64,000 bases of DNA from Bog-473 sp963809715 (GTDB lineage: Bacteria > Actinomycetota > Acidimicrobiia > Acidimicrobiales > RAAP-2): the NCBI GenBank assembly GCA_963809715.1, contig CAWEKO010000003.1, positions 806,001 to 870,000 of the forward strand, written 5' to 3'. Under the pieces are notes generated by a model. The model was not told where the DNA came from. It did no database searches and saw nothing but the letters and a program-made list of their open reading frames with translations. Shown here piece by piece: positions 54,465-63,349 of the stretch. Position numbers and translations under genes: made by a program. Numbering within the stretch: position 1 is the stretch's first letter; the number at the start of each line of letters is the position of its first letter.

Positions 54465-54512
54465 GCGGGAGAGTGGGGAGGAGAGTCAGCGGGAGAGTGG
54501 GGAGGAGAGTCG
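54465..54512. repeat. 24-bp duplication upstream of leuS
   Basis: Two tandem copies of a 24-bp unit starting gcgggagagtggggaggag (54465 and 54489), followed by shorter gtcggcccgag-type copies to about 54537. They occupy the leuS leader. Confidence 0.8.
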
Positions 54513-54645
54513 GCCCGGGAGTCGGCCCGAGAGCGGTCGGGATGTGGGCCGCACAGGCTGAGGTCCCGGACCGACGTTCCGGACCGCCTCACCAACCCTC
54601 TTGACCCTGCTCAGAGCCGCAGCCCGCCTCGCGTACCCTGGTGGG

Positions 54646-57129
54646 ATGGCGCGCGCCTACGACGTCCAAGCGGTGGAGACCAAGTGGCAGCGCCACTGGG
54701 TCGAGGCCGGCACGTACCAGATCGACAACGACGACCCCCGCCCGAAGTTCTACGCCCTGTGCATGTACCCCTACCCCTCGGGGCCCGCCCACCAGGGCCA
54801 CGTACGCAACTACACGTTCGGTGACCTGGTCGTTCGCTACCAGACCATGCAGGGCAAGGGCGTCCTCAGCCCCATCGGGTTCGACTCGTTCGGGCTCCCG
54901 GCGGAGAACGCCGCCATCAAGACGGGGACCCACCCGCGCACCTACACCGAGGCCCGGATCGCCGAGCTGACCTCGTCGCTCATCCGCCTCGGCGCCGTCT
55001 ACGACTGGCGCCGCGAGGTGCGCAGCCACGACCCCGCCTACATCAAGTGGAACCAGATCATCTTCTTGCGCCTCTGGGAGGCCGGCCTGGCCTACCGGGC
55101 GCTGGCCCCGGTCAACTGGTGTCCGGGCTGCCAGACCGTGCTCGCCAACGAGCAGGTCCTGCCCGACGGCACCTGCGAACGCTCGGGCGACCTGGTCGAG
55201 AAGCGGGACCTCGAACAGTGGTTCTTCCGCATCACCAAGTACGCCGACGAGCTCCTCGCCGCCCTCGACGACCTCGAGTGGCCCGAGCGGGCGAAGGTCA
55301 TGCAGCGCAACTGGATCGGGCGCTCCGAGGGGGCCGAGTTCGACCTCGCCGTCGAGGGCTCGCCCGGGCTCACCGTGCGCGTCTTCACCACCCGCCCCGA
55401 CACCAGCTTCGGCATGACCTACGCCGTCATGGCGCCCGAGCACCCCCTGGTCGGCCGGCTCACCACGGACGACCGACGCGAGGCGGTCGAGGAACTGCGC
55501 CGGCGGGCGGCCGGCGAAACCGACATCGAGCGCATGTCCGAGGGCGACCCGGCCGGGCTCGACAAGCGCGGCGCCTTCACCGGGACCAACGTGATCAACC
55601 CGTTCAACGACCAGCCCGTCCCGCTCTACGTGGCCGACTACGTCCTCATGGGCTACGGCACGGGGGCGATCATGGCCGTGCCGGCCGAGGACGAGCGTGA
55701 CTACGCGTTCGCCACGCTGCACCAGTTGCCGATCGTGCGCACGGTCCAACCGCCGGAGGGATGGGAGGCGGAGACGGGCGGCGGTGCCTACAGCGGCGAC
55801 GGCGTCAAGGTCAACAGCGGCTTCCTCGACGGGCTCGACGTCGCCACGGCGAAGCAGCGGTCCATCGAGTTCCTCGAGGAGAAGGGCATCGGCGAGCGCA
55901 AGGTCAACTACCGCTTGCGCGACTGGCTGGTGTCACGCCAGCGCTTCTGGGGCTGCCCCATCCCGGCCGTGTACTGCGAGACGCACGGCGTGGTGCCCGT
56001 ACCCGAGGACCAGTTGCCGATCGTGGCGCCCGACGACGTCGAGTTCCTGCCGACCGGGCAGTCGCCGCTCTCCTTGCACGAGGGCTTCTTGCACACGACG
56101 TGCCCGATCGACGGCGGGCCGGCCCGGCGCGAGACCGACACCATGGACACCTTCGTCGACTCGTCCTGGTACTTCCTGCGCTTCTGCGACCCTCAGAACA
56201 AGGAACAGCCCTTCGCTCCGGCGGCGGTGCAGAAGTGGATGCCGGTCGACCAGTACATCGGCGGGATCGAGCACGCCATCTTGCACCTGCTCTACGCCCG
56301 CTTCTTCACCCGGGCCCTGATCGACGTCGGGCTGGCGCCGGGCATCGACCCCGAACCGTTCAAGCACTATCTCGCGCAGGGCATGATCCGGTTGGACGGG
56401 ACGAAGATGTCGAAGTCCAAGGGCAACCTCATCGCGCCCGAGCACTACTTCGACACGGTGGGCGCCGACGCGTTGCGGCTCTTCCACCTCTTCGTCGGAC
56501 CGCCGTTCGACGACATGGACTGGTCCGATCAGACCGAGCAGGTGATCGAGGGCTGCGGCCGCTTCTGCGATCGGCTCTGGCGCACCGCCACGTCCGAGCC
56601 CACGGTGCGCACCGGTCCGCAGACCGAGGCCGACCGGGCGGCGCGCCAGGCCGTGCACCGGACCATCGCGGACGTGACCAAGGATATTGAGCGGTGGTCC
56701 TACAACACGGCGGTCGCCCACTGCATGGAGCTGCTCAACCTCCTGCAGCGCTACGGCCGGGGCGAGGGCGAGGAGGGACCGCACGCCGCGGTGTGGGCCG
56801 AGGCGCTCGACTCCCTGCTCGAGATGCTGGCGCCCCTGGCCCCGCACGTCACCGCCGAGCTCTGGGAGATCCGCCATCCGGGGGAGGCCTCGGTGCACGC
56901 CCAGTCCTGGCCGGCCTTCGACCCCGAGCTGGTGCGCCAGGACACCGTGACCATGGTGGTGCAGGTGAACGGGAAGGTGCGGGAGCGCATCGAGGTCGAC
57001 GCCGGCATCTCCCAAGCGGACGCCGAAAACGTTGCGCTGACGTCGCCCAAGGTGGTCGAGGCCTTGGCCGGAGCCACACCGAAGCGGGTGGTGGTCAAGC
57101 CGCCGCGCCTGGTCAACATCGTGATCTGA
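54646..57129 (+). CDS. leuS: Leucyl-tRNA synthetase
   Basis: Class Ia synthetase of 827 residues charging tRNA-Leu. The HIGH-type motif is PYPSGPAHQGH (about 42-52), the KMSKS motif lies near residue 586 (GTKMSKSKGN), and the editing domain (GMTYAVMAPEHPL, DKRGAFTGTNVINP) sits between. The zinc-like NWCPGCQTVLANEQV region is present. Met 54646 is chosen because bacterial LeuRS begins just before the ETKWQRHW segment; the frame is open 45 bases earlier. No T-box-like leader is evident. Confidence 0.98.
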   Translation: MARAYDVQAVETKWQRHWVEAGTYQIDNDDPRPKFYALCMYPYPSGPAHQGHVRNYTFGDLVVRYQTMQGKGVLSPIGFDSFGLPAENAAIKTGTHPRTYTEARIAELTSSLIRLGAVYDWRREVRSHDPAYIKWNQIIFLRLWEAGLAYRALAPVNWCPGCQTVLANEQVLPDGTCERSGDLVEKRDLEQWFFRITKYADELLAALDDLEWPERAKVMQRNWIGRSEGAEFDLAVEGSPGLTVRVFTTRPDTSFGMTYAVMAPEHPLVGRLTTDDRREAVEELRRRAAGETDIERMSEGDPAGLDKRGAFTGTNVINPFNDQPVPLYVADYVLMGYGTGAIMAVPAEDERDYAFATLHQLPIVRTVQPPEGWEAETGGGAYSGDGVKVNSGFLDGLDVATAKQRSIEFLEEKGIGERKVNYRLRDWLVSRQRFWGCPIPAVYCETHGVVPVPEDQLPIVAPDDVEFLPTGQSPLSLHEGFLHTTCPIDGGPARRETDTMDTFVDSSWYFLRFCDPQNKEQPFAPAAVQKWMPVDQYIGGIEHAILHLLYARFFTRALIDVGLAPGIDPEPFKHYLAQGMIRLDGTKMSKSKGNLIAPEHYFDTVGADALRLFHLFVGPPFDDMDWSDQTEQVIEGCGRFCDRLWRTATSEPTVRTGPQTEADRAARQAVHRTIADVTKDIERWSYNTAVAHCMELLNLLQRYGRGEGEEGPHAAVWAEALDSLLEMLAPLAPHVTAELWEIRHPGEASVHAQSWPAFDPELVRQDTVTMVVQVNGKVRERIEVDAGISQADAENVALTSPKVVEALAGATPKRVVVKPPRLVNIVI

Positions 57130-57149
57130 GCGGGAGGACCGGCCCGACC

Positions 57150-58157
57150 TCAGTCCTTGAAGGCCGCCAGCACGCCCTTCCACTGGTCCGCCGGCACCTT
57201 GTACGGCGCGTAGAACGAGAAGCGGTCGATCAGCCCGTCGAAGCGCCCCCGCACCTCACGAGCCACCTGGTCCAGCGGGGCCACGATCGCAAACGCGGAG
57301 AGCACGTCGTCGTCGATCAGCTCACCCATCTTCACCCACTCGCCCCGCTTCGACAGCGTGTTGAGCTCGGACTGCAGGTCGCCCCAGCCGTGCAGCTCGA
57401 GCACGGGTCGGTACGCCGGCGTCGATGCGTAGAACGCAATCTGCTGGCGCACCCCCTTGGCTGCGGCCAGGGTGCTCTCCTCGTCCACGCCGGTCACGAC
57501 GAAGCCGGGGTAGGACACGGTGAGATCGGCCCGGGTCTTCCCCGCCTTGGCCGCACCGCGCTCGAGCGCCGGCAACGACACCTCGCGCAGATAGCGCTCG
57601 GTCGTGAAGGCGTGGGCCAAGAAGCCGTCGGCCACCTCGCCCGCCACCTCGGTCATGACCTCGCCCACGCCGGCCAGCAGGATCTTGGCCTGGCCGAACT
57701 CGTTGGGTCCCGGGTCGAAGAACGGCGTCATGAGCGTGTGCGTGTAGAACTCGCCGCGGAAGGCCAGCGGCTCGCCGGTCTCCCACGTCTTCCAGATGGC
57801 CCGGATGGCCAGCACCAGCTCGCGCATGCGCGGCGCCGGGTGGGACCACGGCATGGAGAAGCGCTTGGTGATGTGCGGCTTGATCTGGCTGCCCAGGCCC
57901 AGGATGAAGCGACCCTTGGTGGCCGCCTGCAGGTCGTTGGCCAGCACGGCGAGCGTCATGGGGTTGCGGGCGAAGGCCACCGCGATGCCGGTGCCGTAGT
58001 CGAGGTTGCCGGTGGCGCCGGCGGCGACGGCGATGGGGAGGAACGGATCGTGCGAGGTCTCGCCCGTGAACACGCCGTCGTACCCGTCGGCCTCCGCCTT
58101 GGCCGCCTGCGCAGCGACCTCGTGCAGGTTGTTCCCGATGCCGCCGTCGATCTTCAT
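57150..58157 (-). CDS. LLM-class F420-dependent oxidoreductase (TIGR03617-like)
   Basis: A 335-residue barrel protein: YDGVFTGETSHDPFLPIAVA, GTGIAVAFARNPMTLAVLA and GRFILGLGSQIKPHI are the typical F420-binding signatures. ATG 58157 directly follows an 11-bp repeat block. Same-strand neighbour PAC2 lies 29 bp upstream; the two may share a transcript. Substrate unknown. Confidence 0.9.
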   Translation of the reverse strand: MKIDGGIGNNLHEVAAQAAKAEADGYDGVFTGETSHDPFLPIAVAAGATGNLDYGTGIAVAFARNPMTLAVLANDLQAATKGRFILGLGSQIKPHITKRFSMPWSHPAPRMRELVLAIRAIWKTWETGEPLAFRGEFYTHTLMTPFFDPGPNEFGQAKILLAGVGEVMTEVAGEVADGFLAHAFTTERYLREVSLPALERGAAKAGKTRADLTVSYPGFVVTGVDEESTLAAAKGVRQQIAFYASTPAYRPVLELHGWGDLQSELNTLSKRGEWVKMGELIDDDVLSAFAIVAPLDQVAREVRGRFDGLIDRFSFYAPYKVPADQWKGVLAAFKD

Positions 58158-58190
58158 CGCCCGCTCACCGCCCGCTCACCGCCCGCTCAC
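58158..58190. repeat. 11-bp tandem repeat at the PAC2/LLM junction
   Basis: Three perfect or nearly perfect cgcccgctcac units span the gap between the PAC2 stop (58187) and the LLM start (58157). Confidence 0.85.
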
Positions 58191-59071
58191 TGCTCCTCGC
58201 CCCGCAAGAACCGCTCCAGTTCCGCCGCGATCTCCTCACCGGACGGCACCGCGTCCACCCCCATGGCGTTGCCCTCCGAGGCGTCGATCGACTCCTCGAG
58301 CTTGCGCACCATGGCCACGTGCTCGGCGTTGTCCGCGATGAGCTGGTCCACCTGGCGCCGCGAGGAGTCGGCCGCCCGCCGCAACGCAGACGAATCGAGG
58401 CTCAACCCGGCCACGCCGGCCAGCCCCTCGATCAGCACGGCCGAGGCTTCGGGGAAGGGCATCCCGGCCACGTAGTGGGGCACCCGGGCCCACAGCGACA
58501 CCACCGGCGTGCCCTGGGCGCCGAAGGCCATCTCGAGCGCAGCCGAGACCCCCGCCGGCACCTCCAGCTCGCCCTGCACCACCCCCACCTGCTCGATCAG
58601 ATGGGCCGACTGCTCCGGTGCGGTGGCCGCCAGGCGCACCGGCCGGGTGTGCGGCGCCGGCGCCGGGAATGCCCCCAGCCCGACCACCTGGCGCACCCGC
58701 CACGAGCGGGCCAGGCCCACGACGGCGTCGCAGAAGGCCTGCCAATGAAAATCGGGCTCGGGACCGACCAGGAAGAGCATGTCGTGGCCGCTCTCGTCGG
58801 TGCCGTGGCGCACCATCGTGCGCGGCCAGGTCAGCTCCGTGGTGACCCCGTTCACAATCCGGGCCACGGGCCGCCGGGCCCTTTGGTCCAAGAAGTGCTC
58901 GCCGTTGAAGGTCACCACCGGCTCGGTCTCTCCCGAGCCGAGCAACGCCGCCACCGCCGTGGCCGCCCCCAGGCCGGCGTCGACCCAGCCCTCGAGCGAG
59001 ACGACCAACACCGGGTTCGTCACCGCCGGCTCGCGGTGGACCTCGAAGAGCTCGGTCATCTCGGGGCTCAC
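58187..59071 (-). CDS. PAC2-family protein (proteasome assembly chaperone-like)
   Basis: A 294-residue protein with the PAC2 pattern: LVVSLEGWVDAGLGAATAVA, then GHDMLFLVGPEPDFHWQAFC, VVGLGAFPAPAPHTRPV and WARVPHYVAGMPFPEASAVL. The C-terminal helix pair (SSRRQVDQLIADNAEHVAMV) is typical of actinobacterial members. The GTG start at 59071 overlaps the kinase stop as GTGA; ATG 59059 is the alternative. Function unproven outside proteasome assembly. Confidence 0.85.
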   Translation of the reverse strand: MSPEMTELFEVHREPAVTNPVLVVSLEGWVDAGLGAATAVAALLGSGETEPVVTFNGEHFLDQRARRPVARIVNGVTTELTWPRTMVRHGTDESGHDMLFLVGPEPDFHWQAFCDAVVGLARSWRVRQVVGLGAFPAPAPHTRPVRLAATAPEQSAHLIEQVGVVQGELEVPAGVSAALEMAFGAQGTPVVSLWARVPHYVAGMPFPEASAVLIEGLAGVAGLSLDSSALRRAADSSRRQVDQLIADNAEHVAMVRKLEESIDASEGNAMGVDAVPSGEEIAAELERFLRGEEQ

Positions 59072-60111
59072 GGCGCCTTCTCCAGCGCGTCGGCGGCCAT
59101 CTCGAAGAGCCGGCCGATCTGCACCGGGAAGCCCTCGACCGATCCCTGGTCGCCCGCGCCCGCGCCGGCCACGTAACGGGCGTACACGCCTTGGAGGATG
59201 CAGCCCAGCTTCCAGTAGCCGAAGGCCTCGTAGTACCCGATGTTCGACACATCGAGATCGGACACCGAGTCGTAGCGCGCCATGACCTCGGACCGGCTGG
59301 CGAAGCCCGGCGCCGTGGTCGGCGACAGCCCGAGCACGGCCGCCGAATCGGTCGGGTCGGCCCAATAGACCATGAGCAGCCCGAGGTCGGCCAGGGGGTC
59401 GCCCAGCGTGCAGATCTCCCAGTCCAAGATGGCCTTGACCGTGCCGTCGTCGGCCAGCACCACGTTGTCCATGCGGTAGTCGCCATGGACGACCGAGGTG
59501 CGCTGTTGGACCGGGATGCGCCCGGCCAGCTCGTCGCTCACCCGCTCGACCAGGCCGCCGTGGTCGACGCCCTCGACCTGCATCTGGTCGTATTGCGAAC
59601 GCCACCGCTTGAGCTGGCGCTCGATGTAGCCGTCGTGCCGGGCCAGGTCACCCAGCCCGACTGCGTCGGGGTCGACGGCGTGCAGCGCGGCGAGCGTGTC
59701 GGCCATGTGGTCGCCCACGGCGCGCCGGGTCGCCTCGTCGAAGGCCTTCTCCGCCTCGGGGGCGCTGCGCAAGATGTGCCCCTCGACGAACTCCATGACG
59801 TAGAAGGGACGGTCGTTGACCGACTCGTCGGTGCACAGACCGATGGTGGCGGGCACGGGGATGCCGACCGGGCCGAGCGCGTGGATGAGGCGGTACTCGC
59901 GGCCCATGTCGTGCGCGGTGGGCAGCACGTGGTGCAGCGGGGGCCGGCGCAGCGCCCAGGCTCGCCCGTCGGCGTCCTCGACCCGGAAGGTCAGGTTGGA
60001 GCGGCCGCCGGCAATGAGGGTGAAGGACAGTGGCGTCGTCAGCTCGCCCACATGGTCGGCCAGCCACTTCGTGACCTCGGCTTCGTTGATCCCCTGTGGC
60101 GCATCCGGCAT
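59068..60111 (-). CDS. APH-family phosphotransferase (ACAD10-N-like kinase)
   Basis: A 347-residue kinase of the choline/aminoglycoside kinase fold: IAGGRSNLTFRVEDADGRAW as nucleotide loop, VVHGDYRMDNVVLADDG catalytic loop and AILDWEICTLGDPLADLG as DFG region. This variety often works with ACAD10/11-type dehydrogenases in fatty-acid breakdown, phosphorylating hydroxyacyl groups; the window has such a dehydrogenase at 1.6 kb but not adjacent. Start ATG 60111. Coupled to PAC2 by overlap. Confidence 0.9.
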   Translation of the reverse strand: MPDAPQGINEAEVTKWLADHVGELTTPLSFTLIAGGRSNLTFRVEDADGRAWALRRPPLHHVLPTAHDMGREYRLIHALGPVGIPVPATIGLCTDESVNDRPFYVMEFVEGHILRSAPEAEKAFDEATRRAVGDHMADTLAALHAVDPDAVGLGDLARHDGYIERQLKRWRSQYDQMQVEGVDHGGLVERVSDELAGRIPVQQRTSVVHGDYRMDNVVLADDGTVKAILDWEICTLGDPLADLGLLMVYWADPTDSAAVLGLSPTTAPGFASRSEVMARYDSVSDLDVSNIGYYEAFGYWKLGCILQGVYARYVAGAGAGDQGSVEGFPVQIGRLFEMAADALEKAP

Positions 60112-60157
60112 CGATACGACGCTAATCGGTGGGGTGCCGGGTGACTGGACGGCTCGC

Positions 60158-60239
60158 CGCCCCGGAAGGCCGGACCGATCCCGGCGGTCGGACCTCCCTG
60201 CGCCGGGCCGGGATGCGCCGTCGGCCGGCCTCCGGGGCG
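60158..60239. repeat. Long inverted repeat between divergent genes
   Basis: Arms of 16 and 15 bases (cgccccggaaggccgg at 60158-60173 and ccggcctccggggcg at 60225-60239) pair except for one bulged A. They flank a smaller hairpin, gaccg and cggtc. They lie in the promoter region shared by the kinase and thioredoxin genes; a regulatory or structural role is inferred. Confidence 0.5.
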
Positions 60240-60297
60240 TCGTGGCGTCGCCCCGTCCCGGCCGGTGCACCCCGGTCCAACCGGTAGCGTCGTGTCG

Positions 60298-60999
60298 ATG
60301 GACGTCACCGACCAGACCTTCCAAGAGGCCGTGCTCACCCGCAGCATGACCGTCCCCGTCATCGTCGACCTGTGGGCCCCCTGGTGCGGGCCGTGCAAGA
60401 CGCTCGGCCCCATGCTGGAGCGGGCCGTGGCCGCCACCGACGGCGCCGTCGAGTTGGCCAAGGTCAACGTCGACGAGAACCCCAAGGTGGCCCAGAGCTT
60501 TGCGGTCCAGTCCATCCCGGCCGTCTTCGCCATCAGCGGTGGCCAGGTGGTGGACCAGTTCATCGGCGCCCTGCCCGAGAACCAGGTGACCGCGTTCGTG
60601 CAGGGGCTGGCCCCGGCCCCGAGCGAGGCCGATCTGCTCGTCGAGAAGGGTGACGAGGCCTCGCTGCGCCAGGCCCTCGAGCTCGAGCCAGACCACGCCG
60701 GGGCGACCGAGGCGCTGGCCCGCGTCCTGCTCGACAGGAGCGACGCCGCGGGCGCGCTGGCCGCCCTGCAGCGCCTGCCCGAGACCGAGACGAGCCGGGC
60801 CCTCGCCGCGGAAGCCCGCCTGCTCGAGGCGGGGGTGGACCTCGGTGGCGGCGTTGAAGCCAAGCTGGACGAGCTGCTCGAGCGGGTGCGCGACGACGAC
60901 GCCGCCCGCCAGGAGTTCGTCGACCTGCTCGAGACGATGGGCGCGGACAATCCGCGCACCAACGACTACCGGCGGGCACTCTCGGCACGCCTCTTCTGA
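60298..60999 (+). CDS. YbbN/CnoX-like thioredoxin-domain protein
   Basis: A 233-residue protein with an N-terminal thioredoxin domain (WAPWCGPCKTLGPML, Cys30 and Cys33) and a C-terminal TPR-like helical domain (ALELEPDHAGATEALARVLL, LAAEARLLEAGVDLG), the layout of YbbN co-chaperones. The redox CGPC is retained. ATG 60298; folP2-like starts within its stop (TGATG). The combination suggests protein folding or redox control. Confidence 0.88.
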   Translation: MDVTDQTFQEAVLTRSMTVPVIVDLWAPWCGPCKTLGPMLERAVAATDGAVELAKVNVDENPKVAQSFAVQSIPAVFAISGGQVVDQFIGALPENQVTAFVQGLAPAPSEADLLVEKGDEASLRQALELEPDHAGATEALARVLLDRSDAAGALAALQRLPETETSRALAAEARLLEAGVDLGGGVEAKLDELLERVRDDDAARQEFVDLLETMGADNPRTNDYRRALSARLF

Positions 61000-61886
61000 T
61001 GTCCGGCCCGGGCGCCGGGCCCTCCGTGGCCGAGGCGGCCGCGGCGCCGCTGGCCACCACGCTCGACCTGGGTGGACGGCGTGACGACCTGTCGCAGCGG
61101 GCCCTGGTGATGGGCATCCTCAACCGCACGCCCGATTCGTTCTACGACAACGGTGCCACCTACGCGCTCGACAAGCTCTACGCCCGGGCCGAGCGACTGG
61201 TGGCCGACGGCGCCGACATCCTCGACATCGGCGGGGTGAAGGCGGGACCGGGTCCCGAGGTGACCGAGGAGGAGGAGATGGACCGGGTGGTGCCGGTGGT
61301 GACCGGGCTGGTGCGGCGCTTCGACACGCCCGTCTCGGTCGACACCTGGCGGGCCTCGGTCGCCCGCGCCGCGTACGCCGAGGGCGCGGTGATGGGCAAC
61401 GACATCAGCGGCCTGGGCGACCCCGACTACGCGCCGGCCGCGGCCGAGCACGGCGCCGTCGTCGTCATCACCCACATCCGGCTCAAGCCGCGGGTGGCCG
61501 ACCCCGAGCCGCACTACGACGACCTGGTGTCCGACGTGGCCCGCTTCCTCACCGAGCGCGCCCAGGGCGCGCTGGCCGCCGGTGTCCCGGCCGAGCGCAT
61601 CGTGCTCGACGCCGGGCTCGACCTGGGCAAGACACCCGAGCAGTCGCTCACCTTGCTGCGCGCCTCGCGCGCGCTGGCCGGCCTCGGCTTCCCGCTGCTG
61701 CTGTCCGCTTCGAACAAGACGTTCCTGGGCAAGATCCTCGACCTCGAGCTGACCGAGCGCCGGGAGGCCTCGCTCGGCGCGGCGGCCCTCGGGATCGCCT
61801 GGGGGTGTCGCATTCTGCGCGTGCACGACGTGCTCGGCACCCGGCGCGTGCGCGACGCGCTGGCCGCTGTCTGCCGGGCGCCATGA
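60999..61886 (+). CDS. Dihydropteroate synthase homologue, FolP2-like
   Basis: A 295-residue TIM-barrel protein related to DHPS. The usual NxTPDSF motif is NRTPDSFYDNGATY (Asn42), and the second-loop motif that normally contains STRPG is instead GGVKAGPG (78-85), as in mycobacterial FolP2 rather than FolP1. FolP2 of mycobacteria has been reported to lack DHPS activity, so this protein probably has a different, unknown role. The barrel strands PVSVDTWRASVARAA, MGNDISGLG and SASNKTFLG are intact. Overlaps holA as ATGA. Confidence 0.85.
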   Translation: MSGPGAGPSVAEAAAAPLATTLDLGGRRDDLSQRALVMGILNRTPDSFYDNGATYALDKLYARAERLVADGADILDIGGVKAGPGPEVTEEEEMDRVVPVVTGLVRRFDTPVSVDTWRASVARAAYAEGAVMGNDISGLGDPDYAPAAAEHGAVVVITHIRLKPRVADPEPHYDDLVSDVARFLTERAQGALAAGVPAERIVLDAGLDLGKTPEQSLTLLRASRALAGLGFPLLLSASNKTFLGKILDLELTERREASLGAAALGIAWGCRILRVHDVLGTRRVRDALAAVCRAP

Positions 61887-62902
61887 GCAAGAGCCGGACT
61901 GCCTCGTCGTACCTGGTGCGAGGGGACGACCCCGCCCTGGTGGCCCAGGAGGCGCGCCAGCTCGTGGCCGACGTGGTGGGCGAGCGCGACCACGCGCTCG
62001 TGGTCGAGGAGGTGGGCGGCGGGCCGGGCGACGACATCGACGTCGGTGCCATCGTCGACGCCTGTCTCACCCCGCCCTTCCTGATCGACCAACGCGTCGT
62101 CGTCGTGCGCGACGCCGGCCGGCTGTTGACCGGCGACGCCCCCCGCCTGGTCGAGGTGGTGCAGAACCCGTTGCCGACGACCGTGCTCGTGTTGGTGGCC
62201 GGCGGCGGCACCGTTCCGGCGCCACTGGTCAAGGCCGTCCAGGCCGCCGGCCAGGTGCTCGACGTGGCCACGGGGAAGCCCAAGGACCGCCAGTCCTGGC
62301 TGCACGAGCACGTGCGCGGGGCGCCGGTGACCCTCGAGCGCGACGCGCTGGCCCTCCTCGCCGATCACGTCGGCGAGGACCTCGGCCGGGTCGAGGGCCT
62401 GCTGGCCGCCCTGGCCGCCGCCTACGGCGAGGGGGCGACGATCTCGGCGGAGGACCTGGCGCCGTATCTCGGTGAGCGGGGCACCGTGCCCCGTTACCAG
62501 CTGACCGATGCCATCGACCGGGGTGAGCCCGGCCAGGCCCTGCGCATCCTGCACCGCATGCTCGACAGCGGCGCGCTCGTGCCCGTTCAGGTGCTGGCCA
62601 CGCTGCACGGGCACTTCTCCAACATGTTGGTGCTCGACGGGGGCGACGTGGCCGGCGAGCGCGACGCTGCGGCCATCCTCGGCTCGGCCCCCTTCGTGGC
62701 CAAGAAGGCGCTCGAGCAGTCACGCCGCCTGGGCGGCACCCGCATCGCCGAGGCCATCAATCTCATCGCCAAGGCCGACCTCGACGTGCGCGGGGCGAGC
62801 GGGCTCGACCCGGTGATGGTGGTGGAGATCCTGGTGGCCCGCCTGGCTCGCCAGACCCGGCCCGTACGACAGACCCGGCCCCGCGCCGGCGCGCGCCGCT
62901 AG
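61883..62902 (+). CDS. holA: DNA polymerase III delta subunit
   Basis: A 339-residue clamp-loader subunit. Residues 1-140 carry the divergent nucleotide-fold domain (SYLVRGDDPALVAQEARQL, DACLTPPFLIDQRVVVVRD), and the later TDAIDRGEPGQALRILHRML and VLATLHGHFSNMLVLDGGD segments are the delta C-terminal collar. It opens the sliding clamp ring with the gamma/tau complex. The ATG at 61883 overlaps the folP2-like stop. Confidence 0.92.
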   Translation: MSKSRTASSYLVRGDDPALVAQEARQLVADVVGERDHALVVEEVGGGPGDDIDVGAIVDACLTPPFLIDQRVVVVRDAGRLLTGDAPRLVEVVQNPLPTTVLVLVAGGGTVPAPLVKAVQAAGQVLDVATGKPKDRQSWLHEHVRGAPVTLERDALALLADHVGEDLGRVEGLLAALAAAYGEGATISAEDLAPYLGERGTVPRYQLTDAIDRGEPGQALRILHRMLDSGALVPVQVLATLHGHFSNMLVLDGGDVAGERDAAAILGSAPFVAKKALEQSRRLGGTRIAEAINLIAKADLDVRGASGLDPVMVVEILVARLARQTRPVRQTRPRAGARR

Positions 62903-62914
62903 CGCCACACGACG

Positions 62915-63349
62915 TCAGCCGAGGGGCGAGCTGAACCACCAGCGGTGGTTCTCGGGGTCCCGGGTGCCGTACTCGCGCAACCCGTAGGCCTGGTCCGCCG
63001 GCGCCCGATCGATGCGGGCACCGGCCGCCACGCTGCGCGCGTAGTGGGCGTCGACGTCGGGCACGATCACCTCGAGCCCGCCGGTGGCCGTGGCCGAGTC
63101 CCTGGGCGAGACCATGTCGTGCTCCTCGGTGACCCGGTGCAGCCAGACGGCGGCGTCGCCCATGCGCACCTCGGCGTGCACGGCGGTCCCGTCGTCGGTG
63201 CGGTGGATCCCGCCGGAGGTGAAGCCGAAGGTCTCCACCAGGTAGTCGTGGCCGGCTTCGATGTCCTCGTAGACGAGGACCGGAATGACCGAGGCACTGG
63301 TGGTCGGGTCGGGGGCGGTGGTGTCGTTGGTGTCGTTGGTCATGGTCAT
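62915..63349 (-). CDS. VOC-family protein
   Basis: A 144-residue protein (ASVIPVLVYEDIEAGHDYLV, GLEVIVPDVDAHYARSVAAG, REYGTRDPENHRWWFSSP), typical of glyoxalase-like proteins in AraC-linked pairs. Its ATG overlaps the stop of the AraC-family gene (ATGA), so the two are translationally linked. Substrate unknown. Confidence 0.88.
   Translation of the reverse strand: MTMTNDTNDTTAPDPTTSASVIPVLVYEDIEAGHDYLVETFGFTSGGIHRTDDGTAVHAEVRMGDAAVWLHRVTEEHDMVSPRDSATATGGLEVIVPDVDAHYARSVAAGARIDRAPADQAYGLREYGTRDPENHRWWFSSPLG

Noticed and set aside
54364..54645. T-box or other riboswitch before leuS
   Set aside because: No T-box-like conserved sequence; only tandem repeats seen.
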